Origin: Nesterenkonia halotolerans
GTDB lineage: Bacteria; Actinomycetota; Actinomycetes; Actinomycetales; Micrococcaceae
DNA length: 64,000 bases
NCBI RefSeq assembly: GCF_014874065.1
Contig: NZ_JADBEE010000001.1
Span: 124,001-188,000 of the forward strand
Reading direction: 5' to 3'
Position 1 is the stretch's first letter. Each line of letters starts with the position of its first letter. Below, piece by piece: positions 35,444-44,500 of this stretch. A model generated the notes under the pieces. That model worked only from the letters and a program-made list of their open reading frames with translations, was not told the origin of the DNA and made no database searches. Both the position numbers and the translations under genes were made by a program.

Positions 35444-35534
35444 ACAACGCGGTGTGGCCTGGACCGGTTGATCCGCGGCGAACCCACCCCGCGTTCCTGC
35501 CCCGCTCTCCAATGAAGAGGAACCTGAGGATGAC

Positions 35535-35540
35535 TAGGAT
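35535..35540 (+). promoter_or_regulatory. -10 element, leaderless type, for wecB
   Basis: TAGGAT, six bases, ATG: the same arrangement as at mtr. No Shine-Dalgarno upstream, so the message is likely leaderless. Confidence 0.5.
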
Positions 35541-35546
35541 GGTCGG

Positions 35547-36728
35547 ATGAAGCGAATCATGCCCATCTACGGGACCCGGCCCGAGGCCATCAAGATGGCC
35601 CCGATCGTCAAGGCGCTGCAGGCCAGTGACCTCTTCGAATGCGAGGTCACCGTCACCGGTCAGCACCGCGAGATGCTCGACCAGGTCAATGACCTCTTCG
35701 GCATCACCCCGGACCATGACTTGAACATCATCCAGCCGCGGCAGACGCTCAACGGGGTCCTGACCCGGACCGTCACCGGCCTGGACGCGCTCTTCACCCA
35801 GCACAAGCCCGACGCCGTCGTCGTCCAGGGCGACACCACCACCACCACGGCCGGTGCGATGGCCGCGTTCTACTCCGGGATCCCGGTGATCCACGCCGAG
35901 GCCGGGCTGCGTTCCTTCAATCTCTATTCCCCGTTCCCTGAAGAGGCGAACCGGAAGATGACCAGCCAGATCACCGCGCTGCACCTGGCGCCGACCTCGC
36001 AGTCCAGGGACAACCTGCTGCGCGAGTCCCTGCCGGCCGAGGACATCGTGGTCACCGGCAACACGGTGATCGACGCGCTGCTGGAGGTCGCACAGAAGCA
36101 TGTGCCCTTCGCCGATGCCGCGTTGGAAGAAGCCGCGGCCTCCGGGCGGGAGGTGCTGCTGGTGACCACCCATCGTCGGGAGAACCAGGGCTCGGCCATG
36201 GAGGGTGTGGGTCGGGCGCTGGCCCGGCTGGCCGACCGGTACCCGGAGAAGCTGATCGTGCTGCCGGCCCACCGCAATCCGGTGGTCCGTGAGGCGATCC
36301 TGCCCGCGCTGGCGGGGCATGAGAATGTGATCGTCACCGAACCGCTGCCCTATGGCGAGTTCACCCGGCTGATGAACCTGGCCACGGTGGTCCTCACCGA
36401 TTCCGGCGGCGTCCAGGAAGAGGCCCCCTCGCTGGGCAAGCCGGTGCTGGTGATGCGGGAGAACACCGAGCGGCCCGAGGCGGTGGATGCTGGGACGGTC
36501 CGACTGATCGGGACCTCGGAGGAGCGGGTGGTCGAAGAGGTCGCCGCACTGTTCGACAGCCCCGAGGCTTATGCGGCGATGGCCAATGCGGTGAACCCCT
36601 ACGGTGATGGTCACGCGGCGAAGCGGACGGTCGCGGCGATCGCGTCGATGTTCGGACTGGGCGACCGGCTTGAGGACTTCCACCCCCAGCAGAGCCCCGC
36701 CGCGCACACCAACACCCACCCCGTGTGA
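35547..36728 (+). CDS. wecB: UDP-N-acetylglucosamine 2-epimerase (non-hydrolysing)
   Basis: 393-residue cytosolic enzyme converting UDP-GlcNAc to UDP-ManNAc. GTRPEAIKMAP (9-19), VQGDTTTTTAGAMAAFY, HAEAGLRS, FPEEANRKM, TTHRRENQG and DSGGVQEEAPSLGKPVLVMR are the canonical motifs in order. Full length for the family. Together with the WecC-type dehydrogenase near 52 kb it would supply UDP-ManNAcA. It lies 10 bases before smc on the same strand, so it may drive smc transcription, an unusual neighbour for smc. Confidence 0.93.
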   Translation: MKRIMPIYGTRPEAIKMAPIVKALQASDLFECEVTVTGQHREMLDQVNDLFGITPDHDLNIIQPRQTLNGVLTRTVTGLDALFTQHKPDAVVVQGDTTTTTAGAMAAFYSGIPVIHAEAGLRSFNLYSPFPEEANRKMTSQITALHLAPTSQSRDNLLRESLPAEDIVVTGNTVIDALLEVAQKHVPFADAALEEAAASGREVLLVTTHRRENQGSAMEGVGRALARLADRYPEKLIVLPAHRNPVVREAILPALAGHENVIVTEPLPYGEFTRLMNLATVVLTDSGGVQEEAPSLGKPVLVMRENTERPEAVDAGTVRLIGTSEERVVEEVAALFDSPEAYAAMANAVNPYGDGHAAKRTVAAIASMFGLGDRLEDFHPQQSPAAHTNTHPV

Positions 36729-36738
36729 GCCAGCCGCC

Positions 36739-39700
36739 GTGCACCTGAAGACCCTCACCGTCCGCGGGTTCAAGTCCTTCGCGTCGGCCACCACCTTCGA
36801 GTTCGAGCCGGGAGTCACCGCCGTCGTCGGTCCCAACGGGTCGGGCAAGTCCAACGTGGTCGACGCGCTGGCCTGGGTCATGGGGGAGCAGGGTGCGAAA
36901 TCGCTGCGCGGCGGCACCATGGAGGATGTCATCTTCGCCGGCACCACGGAGCGGCAGCCGCTGGGCCGCGCGTCGGTGTCGCTGACCATCGACAACTCCG
37001 ACGGCGCGCTGCCGATCGAGTACTCCGAGGTCACCATCTCCCGGACGATGTTCCGCGCAGGAGGCAGTGACTACACGATCAATGGCGCGAAGTGTCGTCT
37101 CCTGGACATCCAGGAGCTGCTCTCCGACTCCGGGCTGGGCCGCGAGATGCACGTGATCGTGGGCCAGGGCCAGCTGGACCAGATCCTGCAGGCCACTCCG
37201 GAACAGCGCCGCGGGTTCATCGAGGAAGCCGCCGGCGTGCTCAAACACCGACGCCGGCGCGAACGCAGCGTGCGCAAGCTCGAATCCATGGGCACGAACC
37301 TCTCCCGCCTGGAAGACCTGATCGGAGAGATCTCCCGCCAGCTGGCCCCACTGGGCAGACAGGCTCGGGTGGCGCGCAGGGCCCAGCAGATCCAGCACGA
37401 CCTGCGCGACTCGCTCTCCCGGCTGATCGCCGATGACCTCGTCCAGGCGGCCACCGCGCTGCAGGAGTCGACCCAGGGTGAGCACCAGGACCGCGATCGC
37501 GCCGAACAGCTGCGAGCGAACCTCGCCGAGAAGGACGCCGAGCTGGCCGGGCTCGAACAGCGCGCCAGCTCTGAGCGGCAGCACAGTGAGAAGCTGCTCG
37601 CCGGACACCACCGGCTGGAGCAGGTGCAGGAACGGCTGCGTTCCGTGGGATCGCTGGCGCAGGAGCGCGCCCGGAGCCTCCGCGCTGCAGCCTCGGTGCC
37701 GCCGAGTGGGCGAGATCCCGAGCAGCTGCGCACACAGGCCCAGAGCGTCACCGACCAGGCGGCCGAACTGGAGCGCGAGGTCGGTGCCGCCCGTGAACGA
37801 CTCGAGCAGACCTCGCTTGCGCGAGCCGCCGCCGAGGACGAGCTCAGGACCGAAGAGACGCGGCTGACCGAGCAGCTGCGTGCAGTGGCGGATCGTCGAG
37901 CAGGTCTCGCCACTCTGCGTGGTCGCGTGGAGACCGCCCAGGGGCGCATCGAGGCGGCGCAGGGCCGACGCCAGCGTGCGCAGGAGCAGCGCGACGCCGC
38001 GCGAACGGCACAGCAGCGAGCCGGCGCGGAGTTTGCCGAGCTCGAACAGCGGATAGCAGGTGTCGAGACGGGGGAGGAAGACCTCGACGCCGCCTACGAG
38101 ACCGCGCACCGGCGACTGGCGACTCTGCGCGCACGCTACGACGATCAACTCAGCGAGCACCAGCGGCTGAACGGGGCCATCAGCGAGTACCGGGCGCGAC
38201 TCTCCGGCCTCTCCGCGGCAAGGACCCCGCGCGACGGCGCCGCCGCGCTGAGCCGGGATCGCCCCGAGATCATCGACGCCCCGCTTGCCCAGCGACTGAG
38301 CATCACGCGCGGCTGGGAGACGGCAGTGGCCGCCTGCCTGGGAAGCCTCGACTCGGCACTGGTCACCCGAGACGCGGAGGCTGCCACCGAGGCGCTGAGC
38401 TGGTTGGCGGCGCAGAAGGCCGGCCGAGCCCATCTGGTGTACCCCCACCCCGCCCCCGCGGCCCCGTCGCCGAGCGTTCCCTCCGAGGCGCGAGGCACCA
38501 CAGTCGCGCGGGGCACCACAGTCGCGCTGCCCGAGGGCGCCGTCTGGGCGAGCGAGGCGGTGACCGCGCCGGCCGAGCTGTCGGCCTCGGTGACTGCGGT
38601 GTTGGACGGCGTCGTCCTCTGCCCAGAGGAGTCGCTGGCCGAGGAGCTCCTGGACATGGAGCAGGTCATCACGGTGGTCACGGTCTCCGGCATCGTGCTG
38701 CGCGCCGGCGAGCGGATCGGCGGCACCGCGCTGGAAAACTCCGATGTCGCCATCACGGCGCAGATCAACGAGCTCACCGAGACCCTGGAGACCAGCGAGG
38801 CAGAGCTTGAGCGCCGTACGGCACTGGCCGCTGAAGAGGAGTCCGAGGTCAGCGCCGCCGAACTCAAGGTCGAGGAGACCCTGCAGGCGCTGCATGCAAA
38901 CGACGCCGAGCTTCACGCCACGACCGAACAGCTGGGTCGGCTCAACGCCGAGCTCCAACGCAGCGCCGAGCGCATCGAGGCTTCCGAACAGGAGATCCAG
39001 GCAGCCGAGCACGCCGCGGGAGAGGCCCAGCAGCAGTGGGAGGAAGCTGACGCCAGGCTCACGGCGGCCCAGAGCGAGGACATCGACGAGGATCCCTCCA
39101 CGGCGGAGCGTGATCGGCGCGCAGAGACGGCGTCAACGCAGCGACGCGAGGAGGTCGATGCTCGGCTGGAGCTGCGCGCCGCCGAGGAGCAGCACAAACA
39201 GATGCTCGAGCGCGCCTCGGCGCTGCGCAGGTCCGCCGCAGCGGAGGAATCTCGGCTTCAGGAGGCGCAACGGATCGCCCAGGTGCGCAGTAGGCGCGCG
39301 GACGAGGCCGAGTCCATCCATGCCGAAGCGGCCGAAGCCGTGGAAGCTCTGGAGCAGCTGCGCCAGCGCGCGCAGGCCAGCCGTGCGGGGGTGGATGCTG
39401 CGGCGCAGCAGACGGTGCAGCATGCCCGCGAGCTGCAGTCCACGCGGAGACAGGACGCCCAGGAGCTTGAGGCCGTCACGGCGAAGCTCCACCAGGCCGA
39501 GCTCAGGCGCACCGAGTTGCGACTGAGTCTGGAGGCGGCTGAGGCGCGTGGGCTCGAGGAGCTCAGCCTGACGCCGGAATACCTCATCGAGCACTACGGG
39601 CCCGATCAACCGGTCTATGACATCGCAGAATCCAACACCGCAGAACCCAACACCGCAGAATCCGAGCACAAGGGCTCTGACCAGCAGGAGCCCGCCCCTG

Positions 39701-40383
39701 GGCGTGCCTTTAAGCGCGAGGAGCAGGAGAAGCGACTGGCGCAGGCGCGGCGCGACCTCAAGGCGCTGGGCAAGGTCAATCCCCTGGCGCTCGAGGAGCA
39801 TTCAGCATTGGAGGAACGGCACAGCTACCTGCAGGAGCAGCTGGCCGACCTGATGAAGTCTCGCCAGGATCTGATGGACATCATCGCGGATGTCGACGCC
39901 ACCGTGGAAAAGGTCTTCACCGAAGCCTGGCTGGACACGAAGGCCCAGTTCGAGCGCGTCTTCGGCCGACTCTTCCCCGGCGGTGAGGGCAGGTTGGAGC
40001 TCACCAATCCGGAGGACATGCTCAACACCGGGATCGAGGTCCAGGCTCGGCCACCCGGCAAGCGGATCCGACGGCTCTCGCTGCTCTCCGGCGGAGAACG
40101 ATCGCTGACCGCCGTGGCGCTGCTGGTGGCGATCTTCAAGGCGCGCCCGAGCCCGTTCTATGTGATGGACGAGGTGGAGGCGGCGCTGGATGACACCAAC
40201 CTGTCCCGGCTCCTGGTGATCTTCGAGGAGCTCCGGGAGTCTTCCCAGCTCATCATCATCACCCACCAGAAACGGACCATGGAGATCGCTGACGCCCTCT
40301 ACGGGGTGTCCATGCGTCAGGACGGTTCGACTCGCGTGGTGTCGCAGCGACTCGCCGCTGCAGATCAGGTCACGACGCCGTAG
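36739..40383 (+). CDS. smc: Chromosome segregation protein SMC
   Basis: 1214-residue condensin ATPase that organises the chromosome with ScpAB. N-terminal Walker A GPNGSGKSN, two long coiled-coil arms rich in Glu/Arg/Gln, a hinge around residues 500-680, C-terminal signature LLSGGERSLTAVALL and Walker B PFYVMDEVEAALDD. GTG start (codes HLKTLTVRGFKSFA onward) follows wecB by 10 bases; the frame is open further 5' inside wecB but is not SMC-like. Two small tandem-repeat insertions lie in the hinge and C-terminal arm. No rnc or mutM genes precede it. Confidence 0.95.
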   Translation: MHLKTLTVRGFKSFASATTFEFEPGVTAVVGPNGSGKSNVVDALAWVMGEQGAKSLRGGTMEDVIFAGTTERQPLGRASVSLTIDNSDGALPIEYSEVTISRTMFRAGGSDYTINGAKCRLLDIQELLSDSGLGREMHVIVGQGQLDQILQATPEQRRGFIEEAAGVLKHRRRRERSVRKLESMGTNLSRLEDLIGEISRQLAPLGRQARVARRAQQIQHDLRDSLSRLIADDLVQAATALQESTQGEHQDRDRAEQLRANLAEKDAELAGLEQRASSERQHSEKLLAGHHRLEQVQERLRSVGSLAQERARSLRAAASVPPSGRDPEQLRTQAQSVTDQAAELEREVGAARERLEQTSLARAAAEDELRTEETRLTEQLRAVADRRAGLATLRGRVETAQGRIEAAQGRRQRAQEQRDAARTAQQRAGAEFAELEQRIAGVETGEEDLDAAYETAHRRLATLRARYDDQLSEHQRLNGAISEYRARLSGLSAARTPRDGAAALSRDRPEIIDAPLAQRLSITRGWETAVAACLGSLDSALVTRDAEAATEALSWLAAQKAGRAHLVYPHPAPAAPSPSVPSEARGTTVARGTTVALPEGAVWASEAVTAPAELSASVTAVLDGVVLCPEESLAEELLDMEQVITVVTVSGIVLRAGERIGGTALENSDVAITAQINELTETLETSEAELERRTALAAEEESEVSAAELKVEETLQALHANDAELHATTEQLGRLNAELQRSAERIEASEQEIQAAEHAAGEAQQQWEEADARLTAAQSEDIDEDPSTAERDRRAETASTQRREEVDARLELRAAEEQHKQMLERASALRRSAAAEESRLQEAQRIAQVRSRRADEAESIHAEAAEAVEALEQLRQRAQASRAGVDAAAQQTVQHARELQSTRRQDAQELEAVTAKLHQAELRRTELRLSLEAAEARGLEELSLTPEYLIEHYGPDQPVYDIAESNTAEPNTAESEHKGSDQQEPAPGRAFKREEQEKRLAQARRDLKALGKVNPLALEEHSALEERHSYLQEQLADLMKSRQDLMDIIADVDATVEKVFTEAWLDTKAQFERVFGRLFPGGEGRLELTNPEDMLNTGIEVQARPPGKRIRRLSLLSGGERSLTAVALLVAIFKARPSPFYVMDEVEAALDDTNLSRLLVIFEELRESSQLIIITHQKRTMEIADALYGVSMRQDGSTRVVSQRLAAADQVTTP
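38488..38523 (+). repeat. Two 18-bp tandem repeats in the SMC hinge
   Basis: Near-identical units beginning GCGCGAGGCACCACAGTC encode ARGTTV twice, around residues 584-595, in a Pro/Ala-rich loop of the hinge. Confidence 0.8.
39625..39669 (+). repeat. Three 15-bp tandem repeats in the SMC C-terminal arm
   Basis: Units like GCAGAATCCAACACC encode AE(S/P)NT, around residues 963-977, within a coiled-coil break just before the final head segment. Confidence 0.8.
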
Positions 40384-40807
40384 TGGAGCCGCCCTCGCGC
40401 GCACGGTGTTCGAACGTGCCGGCCGTGACCGCGGTGAACGAGGACGCGATGATCTGCTCCAACACCACCGGATCCAGCTGGTCCAACCGCGGGATATAGA
40501 GGCACCCCACCCCGGTGCTGTGCGCCCCGAGCGTGGTGAGAGCCTCGGCATGGGCCCCGACTCCGTCGGGCAGATAGACCGTCGTCGCCTGGCGTCGAGG
40601 CGCATAGGCCGCCGCCGGCGCGTCGCCCTCGCGGCCCGTGTCATAGCGGTAGTGGTAGGTGCCGAAGCCGATGATGCGTCCCCAGAGCGCAGGCTCCTCG
40701 CCGGTGGCGCGGCGCATGAGCGTCAGCATCGTCCGGGCATCCTCCTGCCGGACGCGGGGAGTCACCGACCCGATAAGCTCTTCCACACTTCCACCTGTAG
40801 GTGCCAT
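40370..40807 (-). CDS. DUF1801 domain protein
   Basis: 145 residues. The core EEPALWGRIIGFGTYHYRYDTGREGD and VYLPDGVGAHAEALTTLGAHSTGVGCLYI matches DUF1801 (YdhG-like), small cytosolic proteins of unknown function. I chose the ATG at 40807 with AGAGGA upstream; the open frame extends 34 codons more without such a site. Its 3' end overlaps that of smc by 14 bases, tail to tail. Confidence 0.75.
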   Translation of the reverse strand: MAPTGGSVEELIGSVTPRVRQEDARTMLTLMRRATGEEPALWGRIIGFGTYHYRYDTGREGDAPAAAYAPRRQATTVYLPDGVGAHAEALTTLGAHSTGVGCLYIPRLDQLDPVVLEQIIASSFTAVTAGTFEHRAREGGSTTAS

Positions 40808-40943
40808 GGGCGTCCTCTCTCTCCTCCTCCAGTATGGCCATGAGGACCTCGGAGTGGGGGGACTGCGGCGCCCGGGAATGCGACGGGGTTTGGTTGGGTT
40901 GAGCAACAAGGATCAATGATGGGTTGAACACAGGAGTGGCTGC

Positions 40944-42158
40944 ATGACGCGTGAGACGAAGATTCCGATTCCTTCCGAGCTGAAGGTCATGATCGTCTCG
41001 GCGTTCGTCATCGCCATCGGGTTCGGAATCGTGGCTCCCATCCTGCCGCAATATGCCTCGGACTTCGGCGTCTCGGCGATGGCCGTCTCTGCCGTGGTCT
41101 CCGCCTTCGGGCTCTTCCGGCTCCTTTTTGCTCCCGCCTCCGGCAGACTCACCCAGTGGTTGGGGGAGACCCCGGTCTATGTGATCGGTCTGCTCATCGT
41201 CGCCGCCTCGATGATCGCGACAGCCTTCGCGCCCAGCTTCGAGCTTCTGCTGATCTTCCGCGCGCTGGGGGGCATCGGATCGACCTTCTTCACCGTCTCG
41301 GCGATGACCTTCCTCGCCCGGAAGTCACCGCCGACCATCCGTGGCAGGGTCTCCGGGGCCTACGCCTCCGCGTTCCTCATCGGCAGCGTCGCCGGTCCGC
41401 TCGTCGGCTCGGGCCTGCTGGTCTTTGGTCAGCGTGTTCCCTTCCTGGTCTACGGCGGAGCACTGGTGGTCGCGGCGGCGATCGTCTTCGTGATGCTGCG
41501 CCAATCGCGTCTTGAGGATCGCGGCCGCAAGGAGGACCGGGAGAAGGCCACACTTGCCGAGGCCTGGCAGCATCGCGGCTATCGTGCGGCGCTGACCGCT
41601 GGATTCGCCAATGGGTGGGCGACGTTCGGACTGCGGAACTCCGTCGTGCCGCTCTTCGCCGCCTCGGCCTTCGTCGGCTCCGGATGGGTGCTGGACTCCA
41701 GTCAGCTCGCAGGCGTTGCGCTGGCCACCTTCGCCGCGGGCAACGTCGGAGCGGTGCTGCTGTTCTCTCGCCGCTCGGATCGTTTCGGACGACGACGTCC
41801 CATCATCATCGGACTCATGATCTCCGCGGTGGCCACGGGTGTCCTCGGGCTGGCGCCGAGTCCGCTGTGGCTGCTGGTGCTCAGCGTCATCGCCGGGGTG
41901 GGGACCGGACTGATGAATCCGGCACAGCAGGCGGCCATCGCCGACATCGTCGGTTCCGGACGCAACGGCGGTTCCGTGGTCTCGACCTTCCAGATGACCC
42001 AGGATCTGGGGTCGATCATCGGCCCGCTGCTGGCTGGTTTTCTGGTGGACCAGCTGGGGTACTCGTGGGCCTTCGGTGTCACCGGTGTCATTCTGATGTT
42101 CGGAGCTCTGGCCTGGACCAGGGCTCCCGAGACGCTGGAGCCCGCGCCGCAGACCTGA
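40944..42158 (+). CDS. Major facilitator superfamily transporter
   Basis: 404 residues with 12 predicted TM segments in two bundles. MFS loop 2-3 motif appears as FRLLFAPASGRLTQWLGETP, and RRSDRFGRRRPIIIG is its counterpart in the second half. It resembles drug/metabolite efflux permeases (DHA1 type); the substrate is unknown. CAGGAG precedes the ATG by about 9 bases. A terminator hairpin follows within 15 bases. Confidence 0.82.
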   Translation: MTRETKIPIPSELKVMIVSAFVIAIGFGIVAPILPQYASDFGVSAMAVSAVVSAFGLFRLLFAPASGRLTQWLGETPVYVIGLLIVAASMIATAFAPSFELLLIFRALGGIGSTFFTVSAMTFLARKSPPTIRGRVSGAYASAFLIGSVAGPLVGSGLLVFGQRVPFLVYGGALVVAAAIVFVMLRQSRLEDRGRKEDREKATLAEAWQHRGYRAALTAGFANGWATFGLRNSVVPLFAASAFVGSGWVLDSSQLAGVALATFAAGNVGAVLLFSRRSDRFGRRRPIIIGLMISAVATGVLGLAPSPLWLLVLSVIAGVGTGLMNPAQQAAIADIVGSGRNGGSVVSTFQMTQDLGSIIGPLLAGFLVDQLGYSWAFGVTGVILMFGALAWTRAPETLEPAPQT

Positions 42159-42169
42159 GACGGCACGCG

Positions 42170-42216
42170 AAGAGGGCCGGTCCGGTGAGCATGATGCTCG
42201 CCTGACCGGCCCTCTT
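42170..42216. terminator. Intrinsic terminator between convergent MFS and amtB genes
   Basis: AAGAGGGCCGGTC pairs with GACCGGCCCTCTT across a loop that itself folds (GGTGAGCA/TGCTCGCC, 7 of 8). TTCTC follows on the plus strand and the other strand ends in a similar run, so it can serve both genes. Confidence 0.85.
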
Positions 42217-42258
42217 TCTCTGCAGAGGCGAAGCCCTGGAGGAGTCTCGTGAAGCCGA

Positions 42259-43539
42259 CTACTCCGGAGGTGCTCCCGCGGTGGTCTTGCGGCTGCTGCC
42301 CTCGGTCTCGAAGATGTAGGCATCTTCGTCGTGCTCTGAGCGGTCGATGCCCAGGGTTTCCACGTCGGAGGTGACGCGGAACCCGATGGTGGCGTGGATG
42401 GCGTAGGCGATGATCGCGGTCATCACCACGGTGAAGACCAGGGTCACCAGGACCGCCACGATCTGGGATCCCATGAGTCCGAGTCCGCCGCCGTAGAACA
42501 GGCCGGCACGTTCGCCGTCGATCAGTTCGGCGCGGCCCAGCAGGCCGATGGCCACTGTGCCCCAGAGGCCGGCGACGAAGTGCAGGCCGACGACGTCGAG
42601 CGTGTCATCGAAGCCGAGCTTGTACTTCAGGCCGACGGCCAGGTAGCAGACGAAGCCGGAGATGGCGCCGATGATGATGGCGCCGACCGGGTCCACGTGA
42701 GCACACGCAGGGGTGATGGCGACCAGGCCAGCGACGATGCCCGACGCAGCGCCGAGCGCGGTCGGCTTCTCTCCGCGGACGCGCTGGGTGACCAGCCAGA
42801 CCACAAGTGCTGCGGCAGGGGCCAGCAGGGTGTTGACCCAGATCAGACCAGCTTCGCCGGCCTCGGCAGCTGCGCCGCCGTTGAAGCCGAACCAGCCGAA
42901 CCAGAGAAGCGAAGCACCCAGCAGCACGAACGGAGTGTTGTGGGGGCGGTGGGAGGCGCGTTCGGTGAAGTTGCGGCGCTTGCCCAGGATCAGGGCGAGC
43001 ACGAGGGCTGCCAGACCGGCACACATGTGAACCACGAGGCCACCGGCGTAGTCGACTGCCTCACCGACAGCGTCGCCGACGGCGCCGCCCTCGCCGAGGA
43101 GTCCACCATCGCCCCAGACCATGAAGGCCAAGGGGCAGTAGACCAGGGTCACCCAGATGGGAACGAAGACCATCCAGGCGGAGAACTTGGCGCGGTCCGC
43201 GATGGCGCCGGAGATCAGTGCCGTGGTGATGATGGCGAAGGTTGCGCCGAAGCCGATGCCGATCAGGCCTTCGGGCGCGTCACTCAGCGTGGTGTAGAGA
43301 CCAAGGTCAGTCGCCGGGTTGCCGAACAGACCGCCCACGGATTCACCGCCTGCGATGGCGGAGCCCCAGAGGGCCCACACCACGGCCACGAGACCCATGG
43401 CCGCGAAGCTCATCATCATCATGTTGATGGCGGACTTGGCCTGCGACAGACCGCCGTAGAAGAAGGCCAGACCGGGTGTCATGAGCAGCACAAGTGCGCT
43501 TGAGACAAGCACCCAGACGTCTAGTGATCCAAGTTCCAT
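42259..43539 (-). CDS. amtB: Ammonium transporter (Amt family)
   Basis: 426-residue trimeric ammonium channel with 11 TM segments expected. Family blocks: VLVSSALVLLMTPGLAFFYGG at the N-terminus, VVHMCAGLAALVLALILGKR and LHFVAGLWGTVAIGL carrying the twin pore histidines. CTGGAGG lies before the ATG. In many actinobacteria amtB is followed by glnK-glnD near ftsY; here it is alone. A GlnR-like box and a leader hairpin precede it. Confidence 0.93.
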   Translation of the reverse strand: MELGSLDVWVLVSSALVLLMTPGLAFFYGGLSQAKSAINMMMMSFAAMGLVAVVWALWGSAIAGGESVGGLFGNPATDLGLYTTLSDAPEGLIGIGFGATFAIITTALISGAIADRAKFSAWMVFVPIWVTLVYCPLAFMVWGDGGLLGEGGAVGDAVGEAVDYAGGLVVHMCAGLAALVLALILGKRRNFTERASHRPHNTPFVLLGASLLWFGWFGFNGGAAAEAGEAGLIWVNTLLAPAAALVVWLVTQRVRGEKPTALGAASGIVAGLVAITPACAHVDPVGAIIIGAISGFVCYLAVGLKYKLGFDDTLDVVGLHFVAGLWGTVAIGLLGRAELIDGERAGLFYGGGLGLMGSQIVAVLVTLVFTVVMTAIIAYAIHATIGFRVTSDVETLGIDRSEHDEDAYIFETEGSSRKTTAGAPPE

Positions 43540-43564
43540 GTGTCCTCCAGGAGAAACATCAGGT

Positions 43565-43585
43565 CATCGGTGTATCTCACCGATG
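43565..43585 (-). promoter_or_regulatory. Hairpin in the amtB leader
   Basis: CATCGGTG and CACCGATG form a perfect 8-bp stem with a 5-base loop, ending about 25 bases before the amtB start codon. Role unknown; it could stabilise or attenuate the message. Confidence 0.5.
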
Positions 43586-43614
43586 CGAGCTGATCTCTAT
43601 GGTCCTTGGCCCGT

Positions 43615-43652
43615 GTTTCACCCGGCGCGCCTTCATGTTTCGAGAAGGTAAA
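43615..43652 (-). promoter_or_regulatory. GlnR-like binding site upstream of amtB
   Basis: On the minus strand: TTTAC-N6-GAAAC-N6-GCGCG-N6-GAAAC. Spacing matches the actinobacterial GlnR consensus gTnAC-n6-GaAAC-n6-GtnAC-n6-GaAAC throughout. Both GAAAC half sites are perfect, the first GTnAC site is good, the third is poor. Confidence 0.65.
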
Positions 43653-43709
43653 ACCTTTCCCCTGGCGACTTTGGTGCATTGCGGTTCACCCTGGCGGGTG
43701 CTTGAGCCA

Positions 43710-44486
43710 TCAGAGTGGGGTGACGTAGGCGCCGGAGATTCCGCCGTCGACCAGGAAGCTGGAGGCTGTCATGAACGAGGAGTCATCGCTGGCGAGGAAG
43801 GCCACGGCGGCCGCCAGCTCCTCGGGTTCGGCGAAGCGCCCCAGCGGCACATGGAGGAGGCGCCGGGCCGCCTTCTCCGGGTCCTTGGCGAAGAGCTCCT
43901 TGAGCAGCGGCGTGTTCACGGGACCGGGGCAGAGCGCATTGACGCGTATCCCTTGGCGGGCGAACTCCACGCCCAGCTCCCGGCTCATGGAGAGCACTCC
44001 GCCCTTGGAGGCGCTGTAGGAGATCTGCGAGGTGGCTGCGCCCATCACGGCGACGAAGGACGCGGTGTTGATGATCGAGCCTTTGCCCTGCTCCTGCATA
44101 TAGGGCAGGACGTGCTTGCAGCAGAGGTAGACCGAGGTCAGGTTGACCTCTTGCACCCTCTTCCATGCCTCAAGTCCGGTCTCCAGGATCGAGGCGTCCT
44201 CGGCCGGAGCGATGCCGGCGTTGTTGAAGGCGATGTCCACGCTGCCGTAGGCGCGGTGGGTCTCGGCGTACAGGTTCTCCACATCCTCGGGATCGGTGAC
44301 ATCCACCCGCACAAACATGCCTCCGATCTCTGCTGCCGCTTGTCTCCCGGCGAGAGGGTCGATGTCGGCGATGACGACGCGGGCTCCTTCAGCAGCCAAT
44401 CTGCGAGCAGAGGCCAGGCCGATCCCGCTGGCACCTCCGGTGATGACGGCGCTGCGGTCGATCAGGCGACGGGCGTTGGTGTCCAT
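43710..44486 (-). CDS. Short-chain dehydrogenase in polyamine catabolic operon
   Basis: 258-residue classical SDR: TGGASGIG (16-23), NNAG, and the catalytic Tyr/Lys in ISYSASKGG. VIADIDPLAG after strand two indicates NAD(H) preference (Asp). It is annotated in similar operons as a 3-oxoacyl-ACP reductase-like protein; here it is the last gene of the putrescine/polyamine cluster, 14 bases after the aldehyde dehydrogenase, so an alcohol or aldehyde intermediate is a reasonable guess. Confidence 0.82.
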   Translation of the reverse strand: MDTNARRLIDRSAVITGGASGIGLASARRLAAEGARVVIADIDPLAGRQAAAEIGGMFVRVDVTDPEDVENLYAETHRAYGSVDIAFNNAGIAPAEDASILETGLEAWKRVQEVNLTSVYLCCKHVLPYMQEQGKGSIINTASFVAVMGAATSQISYSASKGGVLSMSRELGVEFARQGIRVNALCPGPVNTPLLKELFAKDPEKAARRLLHVPLGRFAEPEELAAAVAFLASDDSSFMTASSFLVDGGISGAYVTPL

Positions 44487-44500
44487 GAAGCTCCTTAGGC

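Noticed and set aside
36394..39012. Long antisense frame opposite wecB/smc
   Set aside because: Leu/Gly/Arg-rich shadow without start signal or motif; SMC and WecB explain the region.
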